Shown piece after piece: positions 34,617-45,864 of a stretch of 64,000 nt of DNA (position 1 is its first letter; the number at the start of each line of letters is the position of its first letter). The position numbers and the translations under genes are program-made. Under the pieces are notes generated by a model. It saw only the letters and a list, made by a program, of their open reading frames with translations, searched no databases and was not told where the DNA came from. Origin of the DNA: Forficula auricularia (taxonomy: Eukaryota; Arthropoda; Insecta; Dermaptera; Forficulidae); the NCBI GenBank assembly GCA_024734495.1, contig JALMQS010000099.1:70375335-70439334 (forward strand). The letters are read 5' to 3'.

Positions 34617-34725
34617 TAATAAAGTAAAGGGTCTGTAGTTTCACAGTGAATGAAATAAAACTCAAAGAGGTTTATACAAACTCAATATATTTCGGATTAT
34701 TAGTCCATCACCAGGGGTTTACAGG
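34617..34725. repeat. Half copy of the 59.84-kb foldback with hammerhead-like core
   Basis: TAGTTTCACAGTGAATGAAA and ACTCAAAGAGGTTTATACAA are shared with 59836-59965, here as one arm only. The adjoining minus-strand core at 34690-34723 is CTGGTGA, T, a GGA..TCC stem, GAAAT. The flanks 33786-34616 and 34726-35134 hold nothing else recognised. Confidence 0.6.
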
Positions 34726-35134
34726 TTAAAACTGGATGGGAATGGATAGGATACTCGTATTTTATTTTTAAGATAATAGAACTTCAAGCAGACCGAGTAT
34801 TGTTCGGTAATTTTTTGTGTTAGTTGAAAGCAGTATATTAATATTATTTTTAATTTTTAATTCAGAAAAAAGTATGATTTCTATTTGCAGTCAAAATTAA
34901 ATTAAATTGAAATAAAAGCTAATTTCTTTTTTGCCAACTTTTCGGTTTACTCCGGTCATCAAGTCAATTACTGTCCACAAAGGCTCTGAATTTAAAATAA
35001 TATTGATATACCGTTTTAATTAACACAAAAAATTTACAGTAACCGTATAAATATACTATTTTTGTTGGTTTAATACGATTAGATTAGATAAATATATTTT
35101 CTATTAGTAATTATGATATAATATTTTATTAAAG

Positions 35135-35405
35135 GACACAATAAAAGAGTGTGTCTTCTGCTGGAAAATAAATTTTTAATTTATTTAAAAACAGACTAAG
35201 TAAGTAAAACTAACTTTCATATATCAATTCCTGTGAATCAATTGTAATAGATTGACGAAGAGCGCAAAGCCCTCAAAACTATATTCTCTATAAATAAATT
35301 AAAAATTGATTTTTTTAAGCAGAAAACACACTCTTTGATTGTCTTCTTTAATTTATAAAAATTATGCTACTCTTGGAAAATAGAAACTTTCAATTTAATA
35401 TTTTA
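35135..35405. repeat. Foldback of the ACAATAAAAGAGTGTGTCTT family
   Basis: The left end GGACACAATAAAAGAGTGTG pairs with ACACTCTTTGATTGTCTTCT at the right. The centre at 35250-35285 has TTGACGA, AGAGCGC, AAA, GCCCTC and AAAAC, a degenerate hammerhead-like core. The tail TTATGCTACTCTTGG is shared with 28.3 kb. Confidence 0.7.
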
Positions 35406-36499
35406 TTGTTAAGTTTATTTTTGGGAAAAAATTGTTAATAACATTAACATTATTAATAACATTTCTGTAGGGAATATTCCTATAAGTTAATCATTCAGGG
35501 GTTTCCTTACGAGCTAAATATCTTAAAATTAATAATAATATAAAAAAATTAAGCTAGTCTCTAACAATAAAAGAGAAGTAAATTTGTTAAGAGGGACAAT
35601 CTCTCCTAAAAACACTGATATTTGATTATGTATGAATTTATCATTTAAAAATAGTATTAATATAGCGATTATTCAGAATTTATATATTTGTATTAGGCAC
35701 AAATTATTATTTTTTATCTAACCATCATAACATAACAAAATATAATAATTATTATTATTACTATTTATTTATTTATATACGACGTTTTGATCTGTGATCC
35801 TTTTTAAAAGGTAAAAGATACTCTGCCAGAGGCTTACAAGCAACTAGTCTACAAAGGCTTTACTCCAGTACGAACAAGTAAGAACAAATCCCAGGTTCAC
35901 TTTGCAAATAATATTAATTAATATCACGACCTGAAACTCTTTCAACATTTGAGGTAGCTACTTTCTTCTAGCATTGTATGAGAAAATGTATATATTTTTT
36001 ATCTTAAGAAGCAATAAATACTATTATTATTATACTAAAGCTATTTTAATTATTTTGTATTGTAATTTGTTAAATTAAAATAAAATATTAAGTTAATTTT
36101 TTTATAAACTTGTTCTAATTATATTTTTAAAATAAATTTAAAAGCAGACTCATACATTTATTAAGCCCTGAGCTGCAAATAAAACATTGTTCTATTCTAT
36201 GCTAATTTTAAATATATACTTATACCCTATACTGTATATAGAATAAAATTAGCTCAGTTTTATTAAAGATCCACGGTGATATAAATTAATATGGGCCTGC
36301 TTTAAAATACAGTAATGTATGAATATTGTATTTTTAAGCCAATTTGAAGTACGAACAAGGGTCAGGGAATTATATGGTAATAATAAATTTATCACCTATA
36401 ATTAGAAAACATACACTTTGTATAGAATAGGTTTTCTTCATAAAGGCCGTTAAACGCATGAATTAATAAAAATTGATCAACAATCATATCAACTAATTA
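35406..36499. other. No gene seen; AT-rich
   Basis: No repeat ends, domains or RNA genes could be recognised. There is a TACGACGTTTTGATC motif at 35780 that may be a worn member of the GAAACGTC module (minus strand). Confidence 0.4.
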
Positions 36500-36800
36500 A
36501 TCATGATATGCATGTGATGAGCTCATTGCTCGTAACTATAGGGTGATAGGTTAGCAAAAATGCCAGGGGACCCAACCTTGGAGGTCCCCCATATGAAATC
36601 TCAAAAAAATTTAAGTTAAGTACCTACAGGGTCGCCGAGAGCTTTCCAGGGCCCAGGGCTGGATCTAATCTCGGGGCCCTCTCTTATTAAATATTTTTTA
36701 TATAAATATAAATATTTATTAAATTGTAAAACAAATATTTTATTTTACTATCCTATCACCCTATACGACCAATGAGCTGACCACATGTATATCATGATTA
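36500..36800. repeat. Foldback element, ~50-bp arms
   Basis: The left end AATCATGATATGCATGTGAT and TATAGGGTGATAGG pair with CCTATCACCCTATA and ACATGTATATCATGATTA on the right. The interior has GGGACCCAACCTTGGAGGTC and GGGCCC blocks. 36801-38074 contains a short direct duplication of CTTTTCATGAAACTGGGGG near 37460-37505 and no gene. Confidence 0.65.
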
Positions 36801-38261
36801 ATCTCAATTTAACAGGTTCTCAAATACTCAAGGCTGTTACTAAAAAAAATTTTCGAGGGGGGGGAGGGGTGGATATACGTATTAACGCGTTTCCTCTTAT
36901 CTTAACGGATATTTTGAATGAATGGGGCTCAAAAACCTTGTCAAAGAAAATTAAATTTTATTTCAATTCTATTCATCATTTCTCTCTGAAAATAAAAATT
37001 GACCTTTTTAACCGAAATTAAAATTAAAAATAATATTAATGTCAAGAAAGACATTTTAAAGCTAATCGAGAATGATAGACAAGAAGGATGAAGAAGTTGA
37101 ACGCAATGTGAATTAATTCTAAAAATTTCAGTATTAAAATTGAGGAGGAAATTCGTGAGTTGGGGACGAGGAAGAAATCCAAGGAGGGAGGAGAGAAGAT
37201 GAAAAAAAAAGAGAGAAGAAGACAAAGAAGACAGAAGAATATAATATTAATTAAGATAAATGAAATTAATTTGTAAAGGGGGGGTTAAAACGCAGATTGC
37301 ATCTTTGAAATTTTTCGGGAGGAGAGGGGTTGTAAATTGTTGCAAAATTAGCATTATATGCTAAAATAAAAACGCTCAAGCTTATAACTTTTAATCAAAA
37401 GCTAATAAAAACTTGTTGTAATTCTTTAGAAGTGGATAAAATATAATGTACAAGGGGGGCTTACTTTTCATGAAACTGGGGGGGGGTACTTTTCATGAAA
37501 CTGGGGGATTAATCATGAGGCTAGAGGGGGATGGGCACCCCTGTGTAAAGTAATTCTTTTTAAAATAAATGTGTAAAAATCGCAATTGTTTAAATCCAAA
37601 ATCCAACCAAATAGGGTACCACTGGAATTAAATACCTAATAAAAATAAAAAACAAAAGCAAAAAAATTACCGAGTAAGATTCGACACTCCCAGGTACTTA
37701 CTAATATAATACATGAATAAATTTAGAATTTGATTAGAAAAATTTTTGATTCAAATTTAAATTTGAAATATGATTGATTATTGCATTATTGTCATGATAT
37801 TGTTAAGTGCGTTTGTTGGGGTGTCCGACTCCATTAAGAACGCTACTATTCTGAAGACATATTAAAGAAATTGGGATCAATTGTTTTTTCAATTATTTTA
37901 ATATAATTCTACTTAAGGTAAGAAAATATTTTTTCATCATAAATACTCAAATTAATTGATATATTTTTTTTACTAAATAAATTACAAAATTCTTTTAAAC
38001 TGAAATATTGGCCATGGTTTTATTTAACCTCTATAAAGATAATAACAAATCCTCAATTAAAAATTATTTATTATATAGCTCAGGATTGGATGGAAGGCAG
38101 TTCAGAAATAAATAAGAGACTATATTATTCAATTTCATCAGATTTTCAATTCTTACATAAATAACATAATTCAGTTACACTCTAAGCTCCAAGGCGACGA
38201 TATAGCACTTCCAATAAAAAATTATCTATTGAAAATGTTTTTCCTTTATAATTATTAAAAA

Positions 38262-39424
38262 ACGAGTTTTTCGTGAGTGCCTTCGGCACGCCCTCGAAGC
38301 TCGGCCCTCCGGGCTGGTGCCCTGGCGGGCGGCGTCTCGGTCAAAAATTTTATTTATCTTAAAAAATCATACTCCAAATGTATACACCTGTAAACTTCCG
38401 AAAATACATAGTCTCTTAAAAGTTTCGCCTCATTTTCGTCCTGACACAGCTACAGAAATGAGGCTCTAGATATGAATCTGGAAGTATTTTTTTTTCTATA
38501 ATCTACAGCATTGTGATATTTTTTGTGTGGAAATAGATTTATTTAAATAAGTGGGATCGTGTGAGGAGGAGAATTATATTATATCATCATCATCATCATT
38601 GAGTATACAGTCCTAAGACTGGTTTGATGCAACAATCCGTCTCCACTCGACTCTGTCCTCCGCCAACTGTTTAACCTCTCTAAATGTCTGGCATCCCATA
38701 TCCCCAATTATTTGGTTGAAATATTCTAATCTGGGTCTTCCCCTTCCCCTTTTCTTTCCCACCTTCCCCTCCAAGATATCCCTAAGCAGTCCCCCATGTC
38801 CTCAGTGTGTACCCCATCATCTGACCTCTTCTCTTCTTCAGACTCTTCCACAAGGTTCTTCTTTCTCCGATTTTTCCAAGAACTTCTTCATTTGTAATTA
38901 TTATATCATTTTTTTAAAATTTGGGATCGATAATCTATATAAGGCTCCAAATATTTAAAAGAGATCAGGTGTTGTTTGTAAGACAGGCTGCTCTATCCAG
39001 TATTGCCATGAGTATCTCGGGCATGCGTGTCTTAAGTCGTTCAATTTTGTAAAAATCCAAAAAAAAAGAATAACAAAATTTAGATTTTTAAAAAATCATA
39101 AAAGAATGGCAAATTATTAAAAAATAAACAAATAATATATAAAATATAAATCAAATAAGATGTGATTAATTTCTTCTTCTGTGCGCAAAGAAAAATGAAT
39201 TGGAATATTTAATTCTTGAGTGGTAAAGGGGAGAATAATTATCAATATATTTAATGTTTCTTAATTTAAAATCAATTGGAGTCTTTTCATTTCAAAATTC
39301 GAGTTCAGATTACAATTATATTTCAAATTTGCCTCGACTTATCTAGACTCAAAGCCCAAATATAGCGACGGCATAAGCGCCCCTGTCGGCAGCATTAGGT
39401 CAGCGTTGCTGCAAATTAATCTGG
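38262..39424 (-). mobile_element. GC-module repeat family, copy 1 (interrupted)
   Basis: On the minus strand it starts TCCAGATTAATTTGCAGCAA and ends with a GC-rich module (GTGCC GAA GGCAC hairpin), then GAAAAACTCGT. Copies 2 (42064-42904) and 3 (45068-45864) align along the whole length. The 5' TC and terminal hairpin suggest a Helitron relative, but the 3' end reads CTCG, not CTRR. A LINE is inserted at 38583-38897. Confidence 0.6.
38583..38897 (-). pseudogene. RTE-like LINE 3' end inserted in copy 1
   Basis: On the minus strand: ITNEEVLGKIGERRTLWKSL, KKRRGQMMGYTLR, then after one shift GGLLRDILEGKVGKKRGRGR, PRLEYFNQII, FREVKQLAEDRVEWRRIVAS, NQS and stop. An (ATG)n tail follows. The flanks TTATATCAT on both sides look like a target duplication. 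The matching site in copy 2 (about 42380) is empty, which fixes the insertion boundaries. The plus frame at 38716 is a shadow. Confidence 0.85.
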
Positions 39425-40227
39425 ACTATTCTTATTATAATAGTGAAAAATAATTTCTTCCCATAATAACAATATTAAATTTTGTTTGTTTTTTATCTGC
39501 CCTGTAAAATTTCCTTTTGGTGAGTTAGCAGGTTTACACTCTAAGGCGACGGTATTCAATTTAATCAGATTTTTAATTCTTACATAAATAAACATAATTT
39601 CTTTACACTCTAAGGCGACGATATAGCACTTCCAATAAAAAAATATGTATTGGAAATGTTTTCCCGCTTTTATAATATTTTGAAACCGATATTTAAGAGG
39701 AGCTTGCTTCCCACTTTCTTCAGGGTTCAAAAGGATCAATCACACTCTGTTCTATGGATGATGAAATGTTAAGAATATTACTCTATACACCAACAAACAC
39801 TGAAAAGAGAGACAGGAAGGAAGATTACAATATGCTTCCTTCATTGGTCTTTTTTGTACCCTAAAGTAGGGAGAAGATCCTCCGAAACGTTGGTTTTTAA
39901 AATATTATAAATGGAAAACATTTCCAATAAATACTCTTTTAATTGAAAGTAGTCTCTTATTTATTTCTGCAATCCTGAGCTATAGATATATCAGTCAGCC
40001 TCCAAAGAAAAAATTCTAACGTATTTATTATATTTTTTCATTTTGGGGGCATTCATTCACGCAAAATTTGGCGATTTTTAGACTCCCTTCGTCACGCTGA
40101 TGTCACATTTTCATGGGACCTCCTAACAAATAATTATAACGTCACAAAAGCTATACCACGATTTGTTGCTGACAAGTTAGAAAAAATTAAAATAAAGATT
40201 GATTAAATGTGAACCTCACGTTTTCTT

Positions 40228-40523
40228 GACTGAGTGGTTCTTAACCTTGGTTCGCGACCCAAAAATGGGTCGCTAAGCATATTCTGGGTCCCGCAGTGTC
40301 GTTAAAAAAATATTTTACTAGTATTTATTTAATATATAAGTAAAAATATAAAAAACAAGTGCTTTTTCATGAAATTTTCTTTGGATCTAAAAGTAGGTAC
40401 CTTTGTTTATCTCTGTTTGAAATGATCTAAAAAAAAGGGTATGAAAATAATTGTTTTTTTGGGTCTCAACATGAACACATTTCTCAAATATGGGTCACGG
40501 CTTAAAAAGGTTAAGAACCACTG
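40228..40523. mobile_element. hAT-like MITE
   Basis: The ends GAGTGGTTCTTAACC and GGTTAAGAACCACTG are inverted repeats. GCGACCCAAAAATGGGTCGC next to the left end is shared with the 5.05-kb element. The flanking duplication is unclear (TGACT appears on both sides). 39986-40227 and 40524-40665 have no gene; a C-run lies at about 40570. Confidence 0.65.
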
Positions 40524-40678
40524 ACTTAGACACCCCTTCCGCCTTGTCACATATCGCCAGGCTAAGTAATACCCCCCCCCCCCGGTTCCGAATGTATTTT
40601 ATGAATGGCCCCTTGCTACTAGCATAAGTATTAATTTATTTTTTAATAAAAACATTTAATTTATTTTGTTAATTTCAG

Positions 40679-40840
40679 AATCGGTTTAAGCGCAAGTTTG
40701 TGACGTCACAAATATTAAGGCAGTTCAAGCCTCGATTCATTAAAGTGCCACACACACATTCAGAAGCACACACCCACACTGGTCTCTCTTACTCTCACTC
40801 ATTGGATTATCATTCCCTGTCAACCAGCACGGGAGCTTAA
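40679..40840 (+). CDS. Candidate terminal coding exon (unrecognised)
   Basis: A pyrimidine-rich tract ending in TTTCAG (40673-40678) is followed by exactly one open frame of 53 codons to TAA. It starts NRFKRKFVTSQILRQFKPRF and ends SLSTSTGA. The other two frames stop within 8 codons. Composition is GC-richer than the flanks and His/Ser-rich (HTHSEAHTHTG). It lacks a Met start, so it would be a last exon. An alternative reading is a regulatory region, since it contains a 16-bp palindrome around TGACGTCA (40697-40712). No homology is recognised. Confidence 0.25.
   Translation, partial: NRFKRKFVTSQILRQFKPRFIKVPHTHSEAHTHTGLSYSHSLDYHSLSTSTGA
40697..40712. promoter_or_regulatory. Perfect CRE-like palindrome TTTGTGACGTCACAAA
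   Basis: A 16-bp perfect palindrome with the consensus CREB/ATF site TGACGTCA at its centre. It may be a bZIP-binding site or chance within the candidate exon. No TATA box or initiator could be placed with confidence. Confidence 0.3.
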
Positions 40841-41078
40841 GATAAAACGCACTTAGCATAATTCTTCATCTCAAAATTTGCAATTTGCCCTTTTATTTGC
40901 TGAAAGTTAAACGTTTAATTACTTAATAAAAAAAATGTGCTTAACTTTTTAATTATTCGGTTTAATAATATTTTCGACAAGTTGAATAAAAACTGGAATG
41001 TGAGTCCAAATCCTATAAAAGATCGGGTTTATTTATTTTCTTTAATTTAGTAAAAATAAATTTTTTCTAAATTTTCAG

Positions 41079-41129
41079 TAAATTCTAATTTGTGTGCTCA
41101 CTATCGTCGAAGCGTCATCATTTAACAAG
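41079..41129 (+). other. Exon-like block E0
   Basis: The acceptor TTTTCAG at 41072-41078 and donor AAG|GTAAAT (41130) bound 51 nt containing CACTATCGTCGAAGCGTCAT. Its last 30 nt resemble the ends of the 57.97-kb exon-like block. No frame stays open, so it would be non-coding or decayed. Confidence 0.25.
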
Positions 41130-41374
41130 GTAAATATATACACTAAAAAATGAATATAGTATAGTAGTAAAGATAATAGTAATTTCAATTAATTAATTTA
41201 TTTATTTATTTTTTATTTTTAGCTCAATACCACAGAGGTATAGTGAATAGGAAGTAAGCATATCAATAAATGATTCAGACTCAGCTCATCTCTTCAAAAT
41301 GTATCTATTTAATTTTAAATCTTTTTCTAACATTTGGATATATAATATTATTTATTATAAATGAATTTGCTGAG

Positions 41375-41660
41375 GATCTTTATAGATATTAGAGAAATAT
41401 TTTTATTATTGCATATCAGAGAGGTTCGTCCCGTAGGCTACTGGCCCGGCAAGCTTAGTTAGCGCTTGGGTTCGATTCCTAAGGGGACGAACCTCTCTGA
41501 TATGCAATGTAAAAATATTTCTCTAATATCTATGATGTCCTTTAAAGTTAAATTCATTTAATAATATTATATACTGGGTTGATTTTTGAAATAATTTCCA
41601 TCTTTTTTCAAAAAGACACCCAAAAAGATACTTAAATCTTTGTTTTCACTGTAAAATCCA
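41375..41660 (+). mobile_element. tRNA-like SINE with inverted tail, copy 1
   Basis: GGCTACTGGCCCGGCAAGCT, the B-box GGTTCGATTCC, GGGGACGAACCTCTCTGATA, then the tail to TAATATCTATGATGTCC. Before the head lies an inverted piece of the same tail (TAGATATTAGAGAAATATTT), so this was a head-to-head dimer with a lost centre. A second copy follows at 41750. Confidence 0.65.
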
Positions 41661-41749
41661 TGGGTCCGTCACTGAAAACTTTTTCAGTTTAGCAGGAATT
41701 TTCACTATTCCCTTTGAGTTGAAGGGAGTGAAAAATCTAGCTATAATAC

Positions 41750-42010
41750 TTATATATGTTGCATGTCAGAGAGAGATTTGTCTTAAGGGTTTGGCTACTG
41801 GCCCGGCAAGCTTAGTTAGCGCTTGGGTTCGATTCCTAAGGGGACGAACCTCTCTGATATGCAATGTAAAAATATTTCAACTAATATCTATGATGTCCTT
41901 TAAAGTTAAATTCATTTAATAATATTATATACTGGGTTGATTTTTGAAATAATTTCCATCTTTTTTCAAAAAAAGACACCCAAAAAGATACTTAAATCTT
42001 TGTTTTCATT
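41750..42010 (+). mobile_element. tRNA-like SINE, copy 2 (direct duplicate)
   Basis: Nearly identical to copy 1 from GGCTACTGGCCCGGCAAGCT through the tail to AAAAGATACTTAAATCTTTG, at a spacing of ~350 bp. The start differs (CAGAGAGAGATTTGTCTTAA). The identical downstream ~250 bp suggests a local tandem duplication, not two insertions. The frame at 41719 is spurious. Confidence 0.65.
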
Positions 42011-42063
42011 ATTTATTTATTTATTACAGTAAAAGCATCAGCATTCTATTTGGGTATACAATA

Positions 42064-42904
42064 CGAGCTTTTCGTGCATGCCTTCGGCATACCCTCGAAA
42101 CTCGGCCCTCCGGGCTGGTGCCCTGGCGGGCAGCGTCTCAGTCCAAAAATGTTATTCCTCTTAAAAAGCCACACTCCAAATGTATACCTGTAAACTTTCG
42201 ACAAATACATAGTCTCTTAGAAGTTTTGTCTCATTTTCGTCCTGACACAGGTACAGAAATGAGGTTCTAGATATGAATCTGGAAGTATTTTTTTCTATAA
42301 TCTACAGCATTGTGATATTTTTGTGTGGAAACAGATTTAATTAAATAAGTGGGATCGTGTGAGAGGAAGAATTATATTATATCATTTTTTTAAAATTTGG
42401 ATCGATAATCGATATAAGGCTCCAAATATTTAAAAGAGATCAGGTGTTGTTTGTATGACAGGCTGCTCCTTCCAGTATTTTAGCATGAGAAACTCGGGCT
42501 TGCGTAGTACTTGAGTCAGATTCAATTGACGTAGAAATAAAAAATAAGAATAACAAAATTTAGATTTTTAAAAAATTATAAAAAAATGGCAAATTTATAA
42601 AAACAAATAATATATAAAATATAAATCAAATAAGATGTGATTAATTTCTTCTTCTGTGCGCAAAGAAAAGCGAATTTGAATATTTATTGCTGAGTGGTGA
42701 GGGGGGGGGAGGGGGAGGAATAAGTATCAATATATTTAATGTTTCTTAATTTAAAATCAGTTGGAGTATTTTATTTCAAAATTCGAATTCAGATTAGTCA
42801 ATTATATTTCAAATTTTGCCCCTCAAATATACCTGCAAATATACCTACGTCATCAGCGTTCCTCGTCGGCAGCATTACGTTAGCGTTGCTGCAAATTAAT
42901 CTGG
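42064..42904 (-). mobile_element. GC-module repeat family, copy 2 (uninterrupted)
   Basis: Aligns with copy 1: ACGAGCTTTTCGTGCATGCC, TCGGCCCTCCGGGCTGGTGC, CCTGGCGGGCAGCGTCTC, ATGAGGTTCTAGATATGAAT, and the end TAGCGTTGCTGCAAATTAAT. No LINE insertion. It contains a G-run at about 42703. No coding capacity seen. Confidence 0.65.
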
Positions 42905-43459
42905 GCTATTATATATATAATAATTTACAACATAGTTTCCTTTTGATTTAAAATAGATTTTTAAAATGACTTTGGGAATAAAAAACATCTATCCAGATCC
43001 TTTTTAACATATAATAGAAATAAATATAATATAAAAAACATATAATAGAAAAATGGACTGCATATTTGTTAAATTCTGTCCAGAATTCAATTAAAATTTT
43101 TGACCAGAAAAAGATGAGTTAACAATCTGAAATTTTCATACTATTTAAAGTAAAGAACAACGTGTTTACATATGGGGTGGAAGTCTATTTGTTAGTCTTT
43201 TCATCCCTTTCAAGATTGATAAAGGGAAACTTTCTTATACTGGCCAAATCAATATTAATATTTTTTTGTTTCATTTTTGAACTGAATAATACTGAAAATG
43301 AATTAAGCATTTCTTCGACAAACCCCACTTGACAAAAAGTAAAAATTTTCTATAGAAGAAAAAATAACGGGCTAGGACAGTAAAACCCGATATTTTAAGG
43401 CCCTTTATTTTGGATTACTAGAGCTTTGCGAAATTCTTAACACTAAGGGACAATTTTAT

Positions 43460-43545
43460 AGAATTAAAGGAGACAATAAAAGAGTGTGTCTTATGTTGGA
43501 AAAATACATTTTTTAATTTATTTATAACTGTCTTTCCGAGTCAAA
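43460..43545 (+). repeat. Half copy of the ACAATAAAAGAGTGTGTCTT palindrome
   Basis: AAAGGAGACAATAAAAGAGT, GTGTCTTATGTTGG, then TTTTTAATTTATTTATAACT. It matches the left arm at 28.15 and 35.14 kb with no right arm nearby. 42905-43459 and 43546-43827 hold nothing else recognised. Confidence 0.6.
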
Positions 43546-43836
43546 CAAAATAAAATACTCATCAACTACCCTTTCACCATGTGAGAGGAGAAGCTACCCT
43601 TAGTAAATAATTCTTGTTTAATGGGTGTTTTTGATTTGTTTTAAAAGGCTTAATTTAATTAAGCTCTTAAAACTACTTAAAAGAAACAGGAAGGTAAAAA
43701 AATCACCTTAAAAAAGAAATGTTAGCTAAGCTGGAAGGATAGTCGCTAAGTGTGTTTGATATCACTTGTTTTAATCATCGCTGATTTCGAAATGGTTGGA
43801 GGTAGTTATTCTACTGAGGGGATTAAAGGTTTTAAC

Positions 43837-44001
43837 CGAGGGGTGAACTGTGACCTAAAATCGTGTACACCTACTTCCACTTCCACTTTTATTTCCAAGT
43901 AAAAGACAATAGATGACTATAGATTATCTAATGAATTCCAAAGTGATTCCAAATAATTCCAAAGACAGTGTACACCTAATTCCAATCGCGGTTCACACCT
44001 T
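43837..44001. mobile_element. ~165-bp MITE, copy 2
   Basis: Same element as 21713-21880. It is flanked by a perfect 9-bp GGTTTTAAC (43828-43836 and 44002-44010). A 9-bp duplication suggests a Mutator-like origin; 8 bp (hAT) cannot be excluded. Terminal GGGGTGAAC pairs with GTTCACACC. Confidence 0.78.
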
Positions 44002-44369
44002 GGTTTTAACTAAATGTTTGTTTTGATCGATTCAGGAGTGTCGAAATTCTTTTTTCAGTATTATTCAGTTTAAAATTAAAAATAATAATAATAATAAATA
44101 CATTGGTTTCTCTTAAGCGAATTATTTTTTCTGTATATCAACTCTGCTAAAAGAAAAGTTTAACAATGATAATTTAATCGCTATAAGCTTAGAATTGAAA
44201 ACTCCTAAATTATCTGAAATTTTAATTTTCTTAACTCAACATTTACTAGTCTAAATAAATCAAAATGGAAACTCGACATATTATAAGACCTAATGTAAAT
44301 GTAACCATTTCAAACTTGAGATACCTTTTTGAGGTCTTTATAGAAATTACTCCAAGAGCTTAGCTAACA

Positions 44370-44515
44370 TACAAGAGAGTCTAGCCTTATCTATAATAGA
44401 ATCTATCGTTAGCCCCTTGAATCTATGCAAGTTTATTGAAAGCAAAACGTAGAAATGAGTCTATCCTACAGGTGGCGCTGTTAACGAACTCTTAATTTTG
44501 ATATTTATTTCTATC
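44370..44515 (+). repeat. Array block Z, copy 0
   Basis: CGTTAGCCCCTTGAATCTAT, GCAAG, then TATCCTACAGGTGGCGCTGT. The block recurs at 52.69 kb (copy 1) and 60.13 kb (copy 2) in the same orientation. No coding potential. Confidence 0.6.
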
Positions 44516-44519
44516 ACAT

Positions 44520-44625
44520 TCTACTAAAGGACATTTGTGTCTGCCTCTGTAACTACCTACCTACCTATGTCCGTCCCTCCAAGGGTTGGGAGGTGGGGTC
44601 CAGGGGGCTACTAAAGGGCATTTGT

Positions 44626-44697
<72 letters not shown>

Positions 44698-44698
44698 G

Positions 44699-44764
<66 letters not shown>

Positions 44765-45045
44765 CTATGTAGGGTTAGGAGGTGGAGTCCAGGGGTTAGG
44801 GATGGAATCCAGGGGAAAGGTGGGGGTCTAGGGGATGTGGAATCCATGATGGAAGTCCAGGGAGTAGGTTTACTGGGTTGGAGGGTGATCAGAGGCGGGG
44901 GAGAAGTTGCGGGGTTGGGGAATGGCTCGGTGGGATGGAGAGTGGTTGAAGGTGGAGGAGAGAGTGTTCAAGTGATGGGAGGTCCAGGGGGCGCTTCGCC
45001 TTTAGGCTAGCAAGAGGCCAACCAAATGCTGGGCCTTGCAGCTAG
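44520..45045 (+). mobile_element. Helitron-like element with compound microsatellite
   Basis: Starts TCTACTAAAGGACATTTG. It has a G-rich body (44765-44980), a first hairpin of the CCAGGGGGCG type followed by CTAG (45007-45010), then a second hairpin GAGGCC/GGGCCTTGC and a final CTAG (45042-45045) plus T. The last part parallels 12714-12771. The frames at 44586 and 44611 translate the microsatellite and are not genes. Confidence 0.58.
44631..44761. repeat. (CT)n-(AT)n compound microsatellite
   Basis: About 70 bp of CT dinucleotides, a short TGTCTGTCTCTC break, then about 55 bp of AT dinucleotides. It lies inside the Helitron-like element. Confidence 0.95.
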
Positions 45046-45067
45046 TATAATATACTATATATATTTG

Positions 45068-45864
45068 TCTAGATTAATTTGCCGCAACGCTGACGTAATG
45101 CTGCCGAGAGAGAGCGCCATCGATATATTTGCGGCAAATTTGAAATATAATAGTAATTTGGACTCAAATTTCGAAATGAAAGCTCCAATTGATTTTAAAT
45201 TAAGAAACATTAAATATATTGATAATTATTACCCCCCCCCCCCCACTTCACCACTCAAAAATTAAATATTCAATTCGCTTTTCTTTGCACACAGAAAAAG
45301 AAATCAATCACATCTTATTTGATTATTTTTTAATAATTTGCCACTTTTTATAATTTTTTAAAAATCTAAATTTTGTTATTCTTATTTTTTGATTTCGACA
45401 AAATTAAACGACTTAAGACACGCATGCCCGTATGAGTTTCTCATTGCAATACTGGAGCAGCCTGTCATACAAACAACACCTGATCTCTTTTAAATATTTG
45501 GAGCCTTATATTGATTATCGATCCCAAATTTAAAAAAAATGATATAATATAATTCTCCTCCTCACACGATACCACTTATTTAAATAAATCTATTTCCACA
45601 CAAAAAATATAACAATGCTGTAGATTATAGAAAAATAAAATACTTTCAGATTCATATCTAGAGCCTCATTTCTGTAGCTGTGTCAGGACGAAAATGAGGC
45701 GAAACTTTTAAGAGACTATGTATTTTCGGGAGTTTACAGGTATACATTTGGAGTGTGGTTTTTTAAGAGGAATAAAATTTTTGGACCGAGACGCCGCCCG
45801 CCAGGGCACTCAGCTCGGAGGGCCGAGCTTCGAGGGCGAGCCGAAGGCACGCACGAAAAGCTCG
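45068..45864 (+). mobile_element. GC-module repeat family, copy 3
   Basis: Inverted relative to copies 1 and 2: starts TCTAGATTAATTTGCCGCAA, contains ATTCATATCTAGAGCCTCAT, and ends with GACGCCGCCCGCCAGGGCAC, GGAGGGCCGAGCTTCGAGGG, CGAAGGCACGCACGAAAAGC, TCGT. It begins ~20 bp after the Helitron-like end. The frame at 45026 is spurious. 45865-46768 holds nothing recognised. Confidence 0.65.

Larger units (their letters stand above)
38075..39985. repeat. Foldback split by a Helitron-like insertion
   Basis: The outer ends TATAGCTCAGGATTG (38075) and CAATCCTGAGCTATA (39970) are inverted, as are AAATAAGAGACTA and TAGTCTCTTATTT. Internal CTAAGGCGACGATATAGCAC occurs at about 38190 and 39610 as direct copies. 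The inserted element is 38262-39424. A GGAG/CTCC hairpin followed by GAAACGTTGG (39868-39893) places it in the hammerhead-like group. Confidence 0.55.

Noticed and set aside
44586..44847. Two ORFs of ~80 codons on opposite strands
   Set aside because: They translate the (CT)n-(AT)n microsatellite (SLSLSL, IYIYIY, RERERE) and have no other content.
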